Assembly (NCBI GenBank): GCA_964425645.1
Contig: CAYRNC010000033.1
Span: forward strand, 1-16,498
Reading direction: 5' to 3'
Origin: CAYRNC01 sp964425645
Lineage (GTDB): Bacteria > Bacillota > Clostridia > Peptostreptococcales > Anaerovoracaceae
Length of the DNA stretch: 16,498 nt
Part shown: positions 1 to 7,710 of the stretch, piece by piece
Numbering within the stretch: the first letter of the stretch is position 1
Layout of the letters: each line of letters starts with the position of its first letter
Position numbers and translations under genes: made by a program
Notes under the pieces: generated by a model
What the model saw: the letters and a program-made list of their open reading frames with translations, nothing else
Told to the model about the DNA's origin: nothing
The model's database searches: none

Positions 1-135
1 GGGTCAGAATTCGTGTTTACAGCAGGCGAGCAAGAATTCTACAAGGAAAAAGGATTTGATAACGAACCAAAAAGATGTAAGGAATGCAGGGATAGAAAAA
101 AGAACGAAAGAAGACAGTTAAGAAACGACAGGTAG
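1..135 (+). CDS. Zinc-ribbon domain protein, 3' part only
   Basis: The frame beginning at base 1 is open for 44 codons and ends in TAG at 133-135. It reads GSEFVFTAGEQEFYKEKGF, then an EPKRCKECRDRKK segment and a basic tail. This matches the small 'probable zinc-ribbon' proteins of Firmicutes, in which an N-terminal CxxC and a later CxxC (here CKEC, residues 26-29 of the visible part) are expected to bind one zinc. The first Cys pair would lie before the window, so the gene is truncated by the window edge and not broken. The usual family length is about 50-100 residues. The basic C-terminus could suit nucleic-acid contact, but no function is established for the family. It points toward the Tad operon and is followed by a terminator, so it is a separate unit. 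Confidence 0.8.
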   Translation, partial: GSEFVFTAGEQEFYKEKGFDNEPKRCKECRDRKKNERRQLRNDR

Positions 136-151
136 ACGCGATATTGCTAAG

Positions 152-180
152 AAGCCGGGTGAAAACCCGGCTTACTTTTT
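152..180 (+). terminator. Rho-independent terminator after the zinc-ribbon gene
   Basis: A perfect 9-bp stem (AAGCCGGGT at 152-160, ACCCGGCTT at 165-173) with a GAAA tetraloop is followed by ACTTTTT on the + strand. It lies 16 bases after the zinc-ribbon stop. The stop codon of the convergent DUF6382 gene (172-174) sits inside the 3' arm. The minus-strand side has no U-run, so it is a weaker terminator for the Tad operon. Confidence 0.85.
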
Positions 181-915
181 CCATCCACTGAAAAAACGAT
201 ATCTACCCTTTTTTACAACTTCCTCGTTACAGGCAAATTCTGTTTCTAAAGGAGCATTCTTGGATATTGATCTGTCCGGCCATTGTTTTACAGTCATTTC
301 ACCTGCCTTCTCCTCCAATAGAAACGCCATCTGCGTGAGACCTAAATTATCTGATAAAGTTGTTCGTGCAATTTCTTCTCCGTATGCAATCCATTCATCA
401 TCCAAGGACAATTCGCCGGTAGTTTTTATAAGGTTCAGTATTCTTCCTCGTACAGTTGTAATGCCACACATACCCGGTATATAAGCTAATTTAATACTTT
501 TGGTCCTTAATTCAAAAAACAACGTGTTAGCTAAAACAGGGAAACACTCTGAATCCAGTAAACAATTTTCTGCAAGAAGAATGGATCGGGCAACAGAAGC
601 TATTGCAAGGGATGTCTCTTTAGCTATAAATAACCCTTGGTCTTTTCGACGAAGCAATGCTTCGGAAAATTGTATGCACCCTGTGAAATCATATGTTATC
701 CAAAGGGTGTCCTGATCCGATAAAAAGCTTATCGGCAACAGAAAATCACACAAATTACTGCCGATTATTTCTTTATGATACAAAGGGACCTGTTCCTCTA
801 AAAACGATAATTTAAATTTACATCTGCCTCCGGATTCTTCTATTAATACCTTTTTATCTGCTATAATTAAATAATTTTCCATACTAGCCACACATCCTTT
901 TTCACAACAAACCAT
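172..915 (-). CDS. DUF6382-like protein, last gene of the Tad operon
   Basis: About 247 residues with no clear signal peptide or membrane segment. The central part (WITYDFTGCIQFSEALLRR, then a LLDSECF...FELRTKSIKLAYIPG segment) resembles the DUF6382 domain, where a 'YD.t..q.L..ll' motif is followed by a helix and a 'LLdpe.iy......v.f.YlPg' strand pair. In clostridial Tad loci this domain is usually fused to a C-terminal FHA domain. Here the protein stops with no FHA domain, so it seems a short form. The ATG at 913-915 follows the upstream stop by one base and has AAAGGTGG 11 bases upstream. A GTG at 930 and an ATG at 882 (AAAGGA upstream) are possible alternatives. The role is unknown; location suggests a cytoplasmic accessory of pilus assembly. 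The family call rests on pattern memory and is moderate; the gene itself is sure. Confidence 0.7.
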   Translation of the reverse strand: MVCCEKGCVASMENYLIIADKKVLIEESGGRCKFKLSFLEEQVPLYHKEIIGSNLCDFLLPISFLSDQDTLWITYDFTGCIQFSEALLRRKDQGLFIAKETSLAIASVARSILLAENCLLDSECFPVLANTLFFELRTKSIKLAYIPGMCGITTVRGRILNLIKTTGELSLDDEWIAYGEEIARTTLSDNLGLTQMAFLLEEKAGEMTVKQWPDRSISKNAPLETEFACNEEVVKKGRYRFFSGWKK

Positions 916-916
916 A

Positions 917-1690
917 TTAACGTTTACCACCTTTGCATTTCTGACAGGGAGAATAACCTTTGGCTATAGCATCACTCTTTTCCATAGGTATCACATACCT
1001 GTCCACTAATGGACAACTGCCCCGGTGGTACGCCTTTCCTGTCCTGTAAAAGCAATATACTTTGCTTCCGAAAGGTAAAATTTCAGGACGGCAAATCTTA
1101 CATGGGGAAAATTCCCTTTTGATTCTTTTGCTTAGGATTGCCTCTGTGGGACAAACCGCTATATAGCTGCAATCACGATCGTGAAATCTTTTACCTGCCT
1201 TAGGAAACACATAAACAATATCGGATTCTTGCTTTTCTTCCATACATTCAAAACCCAAGGAAGGCCCATAGCATTCGGCCCCGATAAAAGCGCGGTATAA
1301 CAGCCTCTCTTGGAATTCTGAGGTCCTTATAAAGTTCAACGGAAGCGGGATTAATATATCGCAACAAAGATCACCGCTAATGAGCCCGTCAATTCCCCTG
1401 TCTTGATAAAAAAAATTGAAATTTTCTAAACAAATATTTTTAGCCGGCCCGCATCCGGCATTTTTTATTCCTCTAGCTATGTCCCGATCTATCGGCGATG
1501 CAGTATCGGCATATGCATGTTTTGCAATACAGGCTGCCTCCTTTGCATACGCATTCATAAGGGACTCTTCAACGTCTATCATGCGTATCAGCGTCGCCAA
1601 ACTCAGCATTGCTAAAATAAATAGCGGCAAAATTATTGCAGCCTCAATAATTATCGATCCCTCGTTTTTTTTGAATTGCTCAATACACAT
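917..1690 (-). CDS. TadE-like pseudopilin with duplicated Cys/His zinc-finger-like C-terminus
   Basis: Numbered from the longer possible start at 1741. A class III prepilin-like N-terminus (NEG|SIIIEAAIILPLFILAML, residues 26-45) has Gly before a hydrophobic stretch and Glu at +5, as in TadE pseudopilins processed by a Tad prepilin peptidase. The middle (60-170) is Cys-rich and extracytoplasmic by prediction. The C-terminus has two tandem copies of a motif: His187, Cys191, Cys214, Cys217 and His239, Cys243, Cys266, Cys269. Both have the spacing HxxxC-x22-CxxC and follow a 'VYvf..tGK.yH' strand, resembling the Ada-type metal-binding motif seen at the ends of some secreted Firmicute proteins. 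Start choice is uncertain: ATG at 1690 overlaps the upstream stop by 11 bases and puts the membrane segment near the N-terminus; ATG at 1741 adds 17 residues. Neither has a good ribosome site, suggesting translational coupling. Confidence 0.85.
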   Translation of the reverse strand: MCIEQFKKNEGSIIIEAAIILPLFILAMLSLATLIRMIDVEESLMNAYAKEAACIAKHAYADTASPIDRDIARGIKNAGCGPAKNICLENFNFFYQDRGIDGLISGDLCCDILIPLPLNFIRTSEFQERLLYRAFIGAECYGPSLGFECMEEKQESDIVYVFPKAGKRFHDRDCSYIAVCPTEAILSKRIKREFSPCKICRPEILPFGSKVYCFYRTGKAYHRGSCPLVDRYVIPMEKSDAIAKGYSPCQKCKGGKR

Positions 1691-2963
1691 GGCTTGAGCA
1701 GAAATTGCCGGTGCGTCTTTCAGATATCGCAAAGAATCCATTTCGTTTATCTATTTTACAATCTATATCCAACCCCCCATAACAATCCCCCATCTTAAAT
1801 TCTTCACAATATCCGCCCTGCAGATTTAGCTGAATCAGATCCATAAGTCTTACAAGCTTGGCCTCATGATCCTCAAAAAATAGCATGAGAAACAAATAAC
1901 CTTCATAGGAAAGTCCTTTTGCATCTTTATCGATTTGAAATTCAGATTGAAATATATTATTAATTACACTCTCCAGATCTGTTACCCAATCCTCCGATGT
2001 CTTTATTAACGGTACTCGTCCGCCTTTTTCCAGACGCAAAACATCATTGGATGCCTCTGCCGCCGCCCATGTGCCTGTTAGTAGCGCTTGCGCTGCCATC
2101 GCTCCCGGACCTGGTACCATTATCTCGGCTGCAATTGCAATAATCTCTTTCTTCTTCGGATCGCTTAAAATATGAGTCATATTAATTCCGGATCTTAATG
2201 CAAGCAAATAATGTTTCGTAAGATCTTTATTTTCCTTATCGCCTGTTTTACCGAAAAGTATGTATTCTATTTCATTTGCGAAAAAACGATCGAAAGATTT
2301 ATAGGTTTTTAATTTGTGCTGAAACTTTTTCAAAATATAAAGGTTGATAAGCGCATTCTTATCGGCCTTTTCAGTAAGAATGTCTAATCCCGGTTTTTTT
2401 AAATAGTTTGCCTGCTCAATCGACATAAGTCTGGTCGGCAGCATATGAATTACTTTTTCATTGACGAGTGTACGTTCTTTTTGACGCGCTTCTTCACAAT
2501 CGTCACTATCAGAATAATAATCAGATGTTTGCATTTTTAAAAGCAAATCCATAATAGACATGCCCCCTGATGCGACATATTGCTTCATATAGTCAATTAT
2601 TTGTCCTTCTATAATCGCTTGATTAGTAAGCGCATAAGAAGACATATCCACATGAAGCCCGACGATGCTTAAATCAAACAAATCCATTTTCCCCCTTTTT
2701 TTACTAAACCCCTCTTTGATATAAAAACCCAGCCTGTTGATCGCAACCTCAGGTTTCATGTTTATGCCGAAAAGGCCATAGCAGTCCTTTAGGTTACGAT
2801 CATATTCTGACAGTACCGATCGACCAGCCAAATCAATTACCGCATTGCTAAATGATCTTGCAGCAACACCTGAAGCGAGTTCAGTAAATGCACCGATAAT
2901 CAAGATTGATGCCATAAGAATTACAAGAATGAATACAGTGATAAATCCTTTTTTATCCCTCAT
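1680..2963 (-). CDS. DUF5702/TadG-like pilus-associated protein
   Basis: 427 residues. The N-terminus (KKGFITVFILVILMASILIIGAF, about residues 4-26) is a single hydrophobic anchor after KKG, as in TadE/TadG-like pseudopilins. It is followed by SVLSEYDRNLKDCYGLFGI, the 'laesvfaeY...L...YGLF' motif I associate with DUF5702 proteins of clostridial Tad loci. The C-terminal half has a Gly/Ala-rich stretch (about 275-305) and GGRVPLIKTSEDW, also typical. The bulk should lie outside the membrane. The start ATG overlaps the stop of the preceding TadE gene by four bases (ATGA), a classic coupled junction, and its end overlaps the next gene. Exact role is unknown; TadG-type proteins are thought to anchor or modify pili. 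The family assignment is fairly sure, the function is inferred from context. Confidence 0.82.
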   Translation of the reverse strand: MRDKKGFITVFILVILMASILIIGAFTELASGVAARSFSNAVIDLAGRSVLSEYDRNLKDCYGLFGINMKPEVAINRLGFYIKEGFSKKRGKMDLFDLSIVGLHVDMSSYALTNQAIIEGQIIDYMKQYVASGGMSIMDLLLKMQTSDYYSDSDDCEEARQKERTLVNEKVIHMLPTRLMSIEQANYLKKPGLDILTEKADKNALINLYILKKFQHKLKTYKSFDRFFANEIEYILFGKTGDKENKDLTKHYLLALRSGINMTHILSDPKKKEIIAIAAEIMVPGPGAMAAQALLTGTWAAAEASNDVLRLEKGGRVPLIKTSEDWVTDLESVINNIFQSEFQIDKDAKGLSYEGYLFLMLFFEDHEAKLVRLMDLIQLNLQGGYCEEFKMGDCYGGLDIDCKIDKRNGFFAISERRTGNFCSSHVY

Positions 2964-3196
2964 TTATCTGATACCTCATCTGAATCAATGCGCCGAATAA
3001 AATCCGCTTCATCCTTCTTAATTATTCCGTCAATTAATGCATCCTCCCTTTGCTGAATCCTATATGTACAGTTCCAAATCACTTTTTCGTATAGGTTATA
3101 ACCATAGGAATAGACAGCAAATATGCATATAAAGATTAATGGCATAATTAAAGCGGCTGATACCATTTCCGAGCCTTTTTTTTCTTTGAACCTCAT
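2960..3196 (-). CDS. Short TadE-like pseudopilin
   Basis: 78 residues. KKGSEMVSAALIMPLIFICIFAVYSYGYNLYEK at positions 6-38 is the TadE-like signature: a Gly cleavage-like site, a 20-residue hydrophobic helix containing 'ALIMPLI', and a Tyr-rich end. The remainder is a short polar tail. Glu is at +2 after the Gly and Ser at +5, so the Glu5 usual for prepilins is missing. Its ATG comes one base after the pilin stop (TAA A ATG) and its TGA overlaps the next start. It probably sits in the membrane as a minor pilin. The length is at the short end for TadE, which normally runs to 120-200 residues, so the exposed part is nearly absent. Confidence 0.8.
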   Translation of the reverse strand: MRFKEKKGSEMVSAALIMPLIFICIFAVYSYGYNLYEKVIWNCTYRIQQREDALIDGIIKKDEADFIRRIDSDEVSDK

Positions 3197-3197
3197 T

Positions 3198-3344
3198 TTA
3201 AAAACCGCTGCTTTCTAAATTCCTGAAGGTGGAATCCAAAAAGTCCATAATTCTTTCTTTAAAAATCAATCCAAGGGCTACCGAAATGGCGATAAGGATA
3301 GCCATTTGCACCATTTCCATTCCCTTTTTGCTGTTTTTTATCAT
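3198..3344 (-). CDS. Flp-type (type IVb) pilin, 48 residues
   Basis: This small gene is readily overlooked. It has one of the best ribosome binding sites in the operon (TTGGAGGG, four bases before ATG at 3342-3344) and stops with TAA at 3198-3200. The product is MIKNSKKGMEMVQMAILIAI, then SVALGLIFKERIMDFL and a short tail ending in SSGF. A basic leader ending in KKG, a hydrophobic helix and the 'aLgLiFK..i..f' motif are typical of the small Flp pilins of clostridial Tad loci. Prepilin peptidase would cut after Gly8, giving a mature pilin of 40 residues. The mature +5 position is Gln, not the usual Glu. The position between tadC and the TadE gene supports its being the main pilus subunit. No prepilin peptidase gene is visible in this window. 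Confidence 0.85.
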   Translation of the reverse strand: MIKNSKKGMEMVQMAILIAISVALGLIFKERIMDFLDSTFRNLESSGF

Positions 3345-3360
3345 AATTCCCTCCAAACTC

Positions 3361-4686
3361 CTATATTTTAATCATTATCGGGGCTATCGTTATAAGAACC
3401 AAAATGAGAAGTTGCAGCATTAAAGGCAAGGCCAGTTTCGTTTCTGCCAGCCTACCCTGTTCCTGTGCTTTTTTCTTTCTTGCAAACCATAAAAATGCAG
3501 CCTCATTACCTAACTTCTCGGCTAAAGAACCTCCCTTATCGACATTATCCGCCAAGATGGCTGTAAAACTCATAAATTCCTTAACCTCGCTTTCCTTGGC
3601 AAATGTTCGCAGCTCTTTTATTAGGGGGTAGTTAGTGCCGGATGCCCTTTTTTCTGCTTCTCTAAGCCCCTCATAAAGGGGTCTCACTTTTTCTTTTCTA
3701 TACATTTCATAGTCATTTATAATCTTTTTAATTGCCGTTTCAGTAACCAATCCCGCATTAAGCAGCAGTATTAGCTTATCGGCAAAATCCGGCAAATCAG
3801 TTCGAATACTTTCAGATGCATCTCTTTTTTGTTTTTTAGGACGTTCATATCTAAAAAGATAAGCAAAAAAAAGCAAAAGCGGCATACTTATTGCCAAAAC
3901 TAAAAAAGCATCTGACCTTTTACCGTTCCATGTAATGGATATCCCCTCTTCCAATCGGTCAGGAAAATCGGTTTTGCCTTTCACATCCTTGTTCGCAAGG
4001 GCATCGTTTAGTCGTTTTTCCAATGCTTTCGTATGATCATGTCCTTTTAGCGGTATTATGTTAATTTCAAAAGGAATTTGCAATGTCATATCGTCAAGAT
4101 GCGCCTCTGCTGTCAATATTACTTTAGCTCCTTCTTTTGCCGCGATGCTGTCAATTTTCCCTTTTTCGTCAAGAACATCAGGATTATCACTGGACCATCT
4201 GATAAGTATTCCCGTCTTCTCCTCTTTTTCCGGCAGATTTAAGTCAAATTCAACATGTTCCAAATCGGTATTTTCCCCTTTGATGTATTGGATCAGACGC
4301 TCATTCAGACTGCGCATGCTGTTTTCCTTTTCCGACAAAGTCAACGGAACCCTCTTTGCTTCGATTCTTACATTACGGTATACTTTAGTACCGTCATATT
4401 CTGCCATTACCCGATAAATTTCTGCCCCCATATCCTTATCTTCATTAGGTATGCATTTTAAAATCTGCGTTAAAGCGAACAGAATAATAAACGCTAAAAA
4501 TATAAGGAGGTAATTGGCTGCAGTATGAAAACGTGCATCCGCTATTTTCTCGTCGCTGTTTTTTCGATCATAGTAGCAGCAATATTTGTTTCTTATAATT
4601 TCCGAGTCGCCAAACAACCGTGGAGGTAGATGCCTTATTACGGTCGTAACGAATTTGTAAAGGAATCCTTTTCCCCAATCAATCAT
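3361..4686 (-). CDS. tadC: TadC-like pilus platform protein with inserted Ig-like domain
   Basis: 441 residues. The C-terminal part (about 295-440) is a type II secretion F-like domain: a cytoplasmic helical bundle (DLPDFADKLILLLNAG, then DNVDKGGSLAEKL) followed by a final membrane helix (about 421-439). Ordinary TadC proteins are near 300 residues. Here an N-terminal cytoplasmic segment and a helix (about 57-76) are followed by some 180 residues before the second helix (260-279). That loop should be outside the membrane. Within it, 145-212 (FDLNLPE, IRWSSDNPDVLDEKGKI, VILTAEA) closely resembles the 'atrophied' bacterial Ig-like domain, with its W-S-S-x-N-P motif. ATG at 4686 has AGGGGG seven bases upstream. 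With TadB it should form the inner-membrane base that the TadA motor acts on. Confidence 0.88.
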   Translation of the reverse strand: MIDWGKGFLYKFVTTVIRHLPPRLFGDSEIIRNKYCCYYDRKNSDEKIADARFHTAANYLLIFLAFIILFALTQILKCIPNEDKDMGAEIYRVMAEYDGTKVYRNVRIEAKRVPLTLSEKENSMRSLNERLIQYIKGENTDLEHVEFDLNLPEKEEKTGILIRWSSDNPDVLDEKGKIDSIAAKEGAKVILTAEAHLDDMTLQIPFEINIIPLKGHDHTKALEKRLNDALANKDVKGKTDFPDRLEEGISITWNGKRSDAFLVLAISMPLLLFFAYLFRYERPKKQKRDASESIRTDLPDFADKLILLLNAGLVTETAIKKIINDYEMYRKEKVRPLYEGLREAEKRASGTNYPLIKELRTFAKESEVKEFMSFTAILADNVDKGGSLAEKLGNEAAFLWFARKKKAQEQGRLAETKLALPLMLQLLILVLITIAPIMIKI

Positions 4687-4697
4687 CCTCAGGCCCC

Positions 4698-5435
4698 CTA
4701 GATTTTAACATTGCTTATTACAGTCATCATGCAGCAGGACAGGCATAACAAGATTAAAGCAACAGACATCAGCAGTCTGCCTGCCAAAGTTTCATACATT
4801 ACTGATAGGTAGTCAGGAGAGGTAATCCTAAGAAAGGCTATCAACAATAACGGCATTGCAGAAATAATTCTTGATTCGAATTTTTTTTGTGATATCTGGC
4901 TTTGTATCTCCTTTTGAATTTCTCCCTTATCGAGAAGAACCTCAGCTGTCTTTGTAAAAACCCTTATCAAATCTCCGCCGGTCTTTCTGGAAATCGAATA
5001 AATATCGGCAAAGACCCTTATATCCTCTATTTCACTTTGTTTGGCGAATTCATGAAATAACATTTCTACGGATTCATTACTTTCTTTTATTTTATGAACG
5101 GCAGCAGACAGCCAACAGCATATTAATGAATCCTTATCATATATTAACCCTAAGGATAAAGAAGCCTCAGAAAGTGCTTCGGCTAAAGGTCTTCCCGTTC
5201 CAACAGAGGTTGACAGCGAATAAACCAGGTCCCGAAACTGCATTGTCAGCTCATTCTTTTTTTTCTCATATATGTACAGAACATAGCGCTTTCTAAAAAG
5301 AAATGAAAGTCCCGCCATAATAAATGCAACAATTAAATTTCCATAGAACAAATAACCGATAAGTGCGAGTACAGGTATTGAAACAGCATAATAATGAATC
5401 ATTTCTTTTAAAGAGGGGTTATCATAAAAATTCAT
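4698..5435 (-). CDS. tadB: TadB-like pilus platform protein
   Basis: About 245 residues from ATG at 5433-5435, which has AAAGGA ten bases upstream. A GTG at 5468 in the same frame lacks a ribosome site. Two N-terminal membrane helices (about 19-48) are followed by a type II secretion F-like cytoplasmic domain. It contains QFRDLVYSLSTSVGTGRPL and SRKTGGDLIRVFTKTAEVL, the usual T2SSF helices with the conserved Gly-Gly turn. Two further helices close the protein (LISAMPLLLIAF region and the final 25 residues). This is the normal four-helix TadB layout and length. The start overlaps the tadA stop by 14 bases, so translation is coupled. TadB pairs with TadC to form the platform in the cytoplasmic membrane. 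Confidence 0.9.
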   Translation of the reverse strand: MNFYDNPSLKEMIHYYAVSIPVLALIGYLFYGNLIVAFIMAGLSFLFRKRYVLYIYEKKKNELTMQFRDLVYSLSTSVGTGRPLAEALSEASLSLGLIYDKDSLICCWLSAAVHKIKESNESVEMLFHEFAKQSEIEDIRVFADIYSISRKTGGDLIRVFTKTAEVLLDKGEIQKEIQSQISQKKFESRIISAMPLLLIAFLRITSPDYLSVMYETLAGRLLMSVALILLCLSCCMMTVISNVKI

Positions 5436-6660
5436 CCGTATCCATTCCTTTTCTTTCAAGCTTTGCACGATTTACGAGTGTTTTTCCTGTAGGAAACAAA
5501 CCCTTTCCTGCCTTATATGTATAAATCGAACTAATCTCTATTTTATTATTTATATATCCAAGAACCTCGACAATTTCCAAGACCTTTCTCGATTTATCGG
5601 GCATTCTGCCAAGGTGCACTATTAGATCTATAGCCTCGGCTATCTGACTGCGAATGGAATCCATCGGATAGTCTGCAGCCATAAGAAACATTGCCTCAAG
5701 CCGATACAACATAGCCTCAGGGGAATTGCCATGACCTGTAGACAGCGATCCATCATGGCCGGTATTCATTGCCTGCACCATATCTAAAACTTCATCTCCG
5801 CGCACTTCACCTACAATAATTCGATCGGGTCTCATCCGTAAGCTCGCTTTAATAAGTTGCCTTATGGTGATTCCCCCCTTCCCCTGAACGTTCGCATTGC
5901 GACTTTCTAATCTAACAATATTATCCACACCTGTAATCTGGAGTTCGGCTGAATCTTCTATCACCACGATTCTTTCGTCTTTGGGAATAAAATTTGAAAG
6001 GACGTTCAAAAAAGTAGTCTTGCCTGAGCTGGTTCCACCGGATATAAAAATGTTGTAGCCTGCAACCACCATCCTCTTCAAAAATTGCGCCGCCTCTTCG
6101 CTGATTGCCTCCCAATCTATCAATCCTTTCATCGTTATGCTTTGCTTTGGAAAGCGGCGAATTGAAAGGATTGGCCCGTTTAATGCGACATTATCGTATA
6201 CGGCATGTATTCTTGAACCGTCATCAAGCCTTGCATCCACAATAGGGTGAAGATCATTAATTTCCTTATGAACTTTACCGGCTAGCCTTCTTATAATTTC
6301 TGCAATTTCTTCCCGTGATGAAAACTTTTGGTCAAGTTTTTCGATCCTTCCGAAACGTTCTATAAAAATCCCGTCCAACCCATTGACCATAATTTCGCTG
6401 ACATCTTGATCCATCGCATAGGGCTCTAATATGTCAAGCTCCTTTCTTGTTGCATTAAAAACACTTTGAACCACGTCCTCTTTTATTCTAAAAGGATATA
6501 ACTTTGTATTCTCTTCGTGCAAAATTACATCTTCTATCAAATCCATAACCTGAGAATCCGTCATCTTTTCTTCCCTGCTGTTGATGATGGTCCTGACATT
6601 CTCAGTAATCTCCTTTATTGAATCAAATGCATCAGGATTTCTTATATATTTCTTCCGCAA
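5422..6660 (-). CDS. tadA: TadA/CpaF-type pilus motor ATPase
   Basis: 412 residues, the usual length of CpaF/TadA secretion ATPases. Visible motifs: Walker A GGTSSGKTT (208-216), Asp-box-like VVIEDSAEL (232-240), Walker B IIVGEVRG (281-288) and His box GHDGSLSTGH (301-310). The N-terminal domain includes SEIMVNGLDGIFIERFGR (88-105), also typical. The enzyme hydrolyses ATP as a hexamer at the membrane to drive pilin assembly. The chosen start is TTG at 6658-6660 with GGGGGTG seven bases upstream, overlapping the tadZ end by 29 bases. An internal ATG at 6562-6564 with AGGGA before it could be used instead and would remove 32 poorly conserved residues. All catalytic motifs are intact. Confidence 0.95.
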   Translation of the reverse strand: MRKKYIRNPDAFDSIKEITENVRTIINSREEKMTDSQVMDLIEDVILHEENTKLYPFRIKEDVVQSVFNATRKELDILEPYAMDQDVSEIMVNGLDGIFIERFGRIEKLDQKFSSREEIAEIIRRLAGKVHKEINDLHPIVDARLDDGSRIHAVYDNVALNGPILSIRRFPKQSITMKGLIDWEAISEEAAQFLKRMVVAGYNIFISGGTSSGKTTFLNVLSNFIPKDERIVVIEDSAELQITGVDNIVRLESRNANVQGKGGITIRQLIKASLRMRPDRIIVGEVRGDEVLDMVQAMNTGHDGSLSTGHGNSPEAMLYRLEAMFLMAADYPMDSIRSQIAEAIDLIVHLGRMPDKSRKVLEIVEVLGYINNKIEISSIYTYKAGKGLFPTGKTLVNRAKLERKGMDTDEFL

Positions 6661-7672
6661 GTTTTTTCACCCCCATACCAAAACGATTATGGATATCTAT
6701 TTCTATCATATTTCCTTTTATCTGAAAGCTCTCTTCATCCTTCTCAATAAAAAATTCATTTTTTTTATCTTTTACATGGCTTTCTTCTGTCCATTTATTG
6801 TGAACAGCAATAATCTTGTCTGTGAAAGCATTTCCTTTACCCGAGTCGCAAAAACGCAGAAGACTTTGATTCCGTAAAAGTGAAAGCGGACCTGAGTCAT
6901 CGATTAAAATAATCTTTGTACATAAGGAGCATAGCAGCCTGGTAGCCTCCCAGGGATGACCCCCAAAATCGACAAGAACATATTCATATTTATTGATAAT
7001 GGTATTAAAGAATACGGATATCTCATCCGGACTGAGCTCCCTAAGTTCATTTAAACTCCAGCAGGGTCTAAATCCATCTACCCCATACGAATCTGATAAG
7101 ACAAATGCACGTAAATCAATGGACCCTTCCTTATTTGTAAAAATATAATAAAGGTAATCGCTTAGATTAACTTTTCCCATATCATTTGGAAAATACATAG
7201 ATGTCGATTCTGCTTCCTCCAGCGATATGTATAAAATATTACTGTTATAACTAAGCGCCAACTCCCTTGCTACTGCAATAGTTATCACCGTTTTTCCAAC
7301 CCCGCCCGCCGCCCCGGTAAAGCCGAAGATTTTTCCGGAAGGACGGTCCTTCAGGCATTTTCCTGATTTTTCGCCATAGGCAATTAAAATTCGAGATGAT
7401 ATTTCGACAACCCCTGAATACCTATATATAAATCCTTCCTTTGTCTTTTTTGGCCAATAATTGCAAAGGCCTAATACGTTTGGATCTTCCCGCATTTTTT
7501 TACATTTCTCTTTTTTATCACCATCGACAAGGAGTATATCCCAGTCATCTGCATTTTCTTCTGCATTTCGTATTTTCAGATGAAATTCACTATAATGGCA
7601 GGATAAAGCCTTGGCTAATGCAACAGCATATTCATAATCTTTTATTGAGATTTTAATTTGAACAGATCCCAT
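6632..7672 (-). CDS. tadZ: TadZ/CpaE-like ParA-family ATPase
   Basis: 346 residues from ATG at 7670-7672, which has AGGAAGG seven bases upstream; a GTG six codons earlier has none. Residues 1-105 form a degenerate receiver-like N-terminal domain, as in CpaE/TadZ. From 114 it is a MinD/ParA-type P-loop ATPase. The deviant Walker A GAAGGVGKT (120-128) has the C-terminal GK(T) but, in place of the 'signature' Lys near the start, Ala. The switch region reads LYISLEEAEST, where ParA proteins usually have an Asp. Walker B is YEYVLVDFGG. TadZ proteins mark the pole or site of Tad pilus assembly and recruit TadA. It is the first gene of the operon. The atypical ATPase motif is common in TadZ, several of which bind ATP without much hydrolysis. 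Confidence 0.87.
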   Translation of the reverse strand: MGSVQIKISIKDYEYAVALAKALSCHYSEFHLKIRNAEENADDWDILLVDGDKKEKCKKMREDPNVLGLCNYWPKKTKEGFIYRYSGVVEISSRILIAYGEKSGKCLKDRPSGKIFGFTGAAGGVGKTVITIAVARELALSYNSNILYISLEEAESTSMYFPNDMGKVNLSDYLYYIFTNKEGSIDLRAFVLSDSYGVDGFRPCWSLNELRELSPDEISVFFNTIINKYEYVLVDFGGHPWEATRLLCSLCTKIILIDDSGPLSLLRNQSLLRFCDSGKGNAFTDKIIAVHNKWTEESHVKDKKNEFFIEKDEESFQIKGNMIEIDIHNRFGMGVKKLAEEIYKKS

Positions 7673-7710
7673 TTGGAAACCTTCCTGCACGATATTTCAG
7701 CGGATATATA

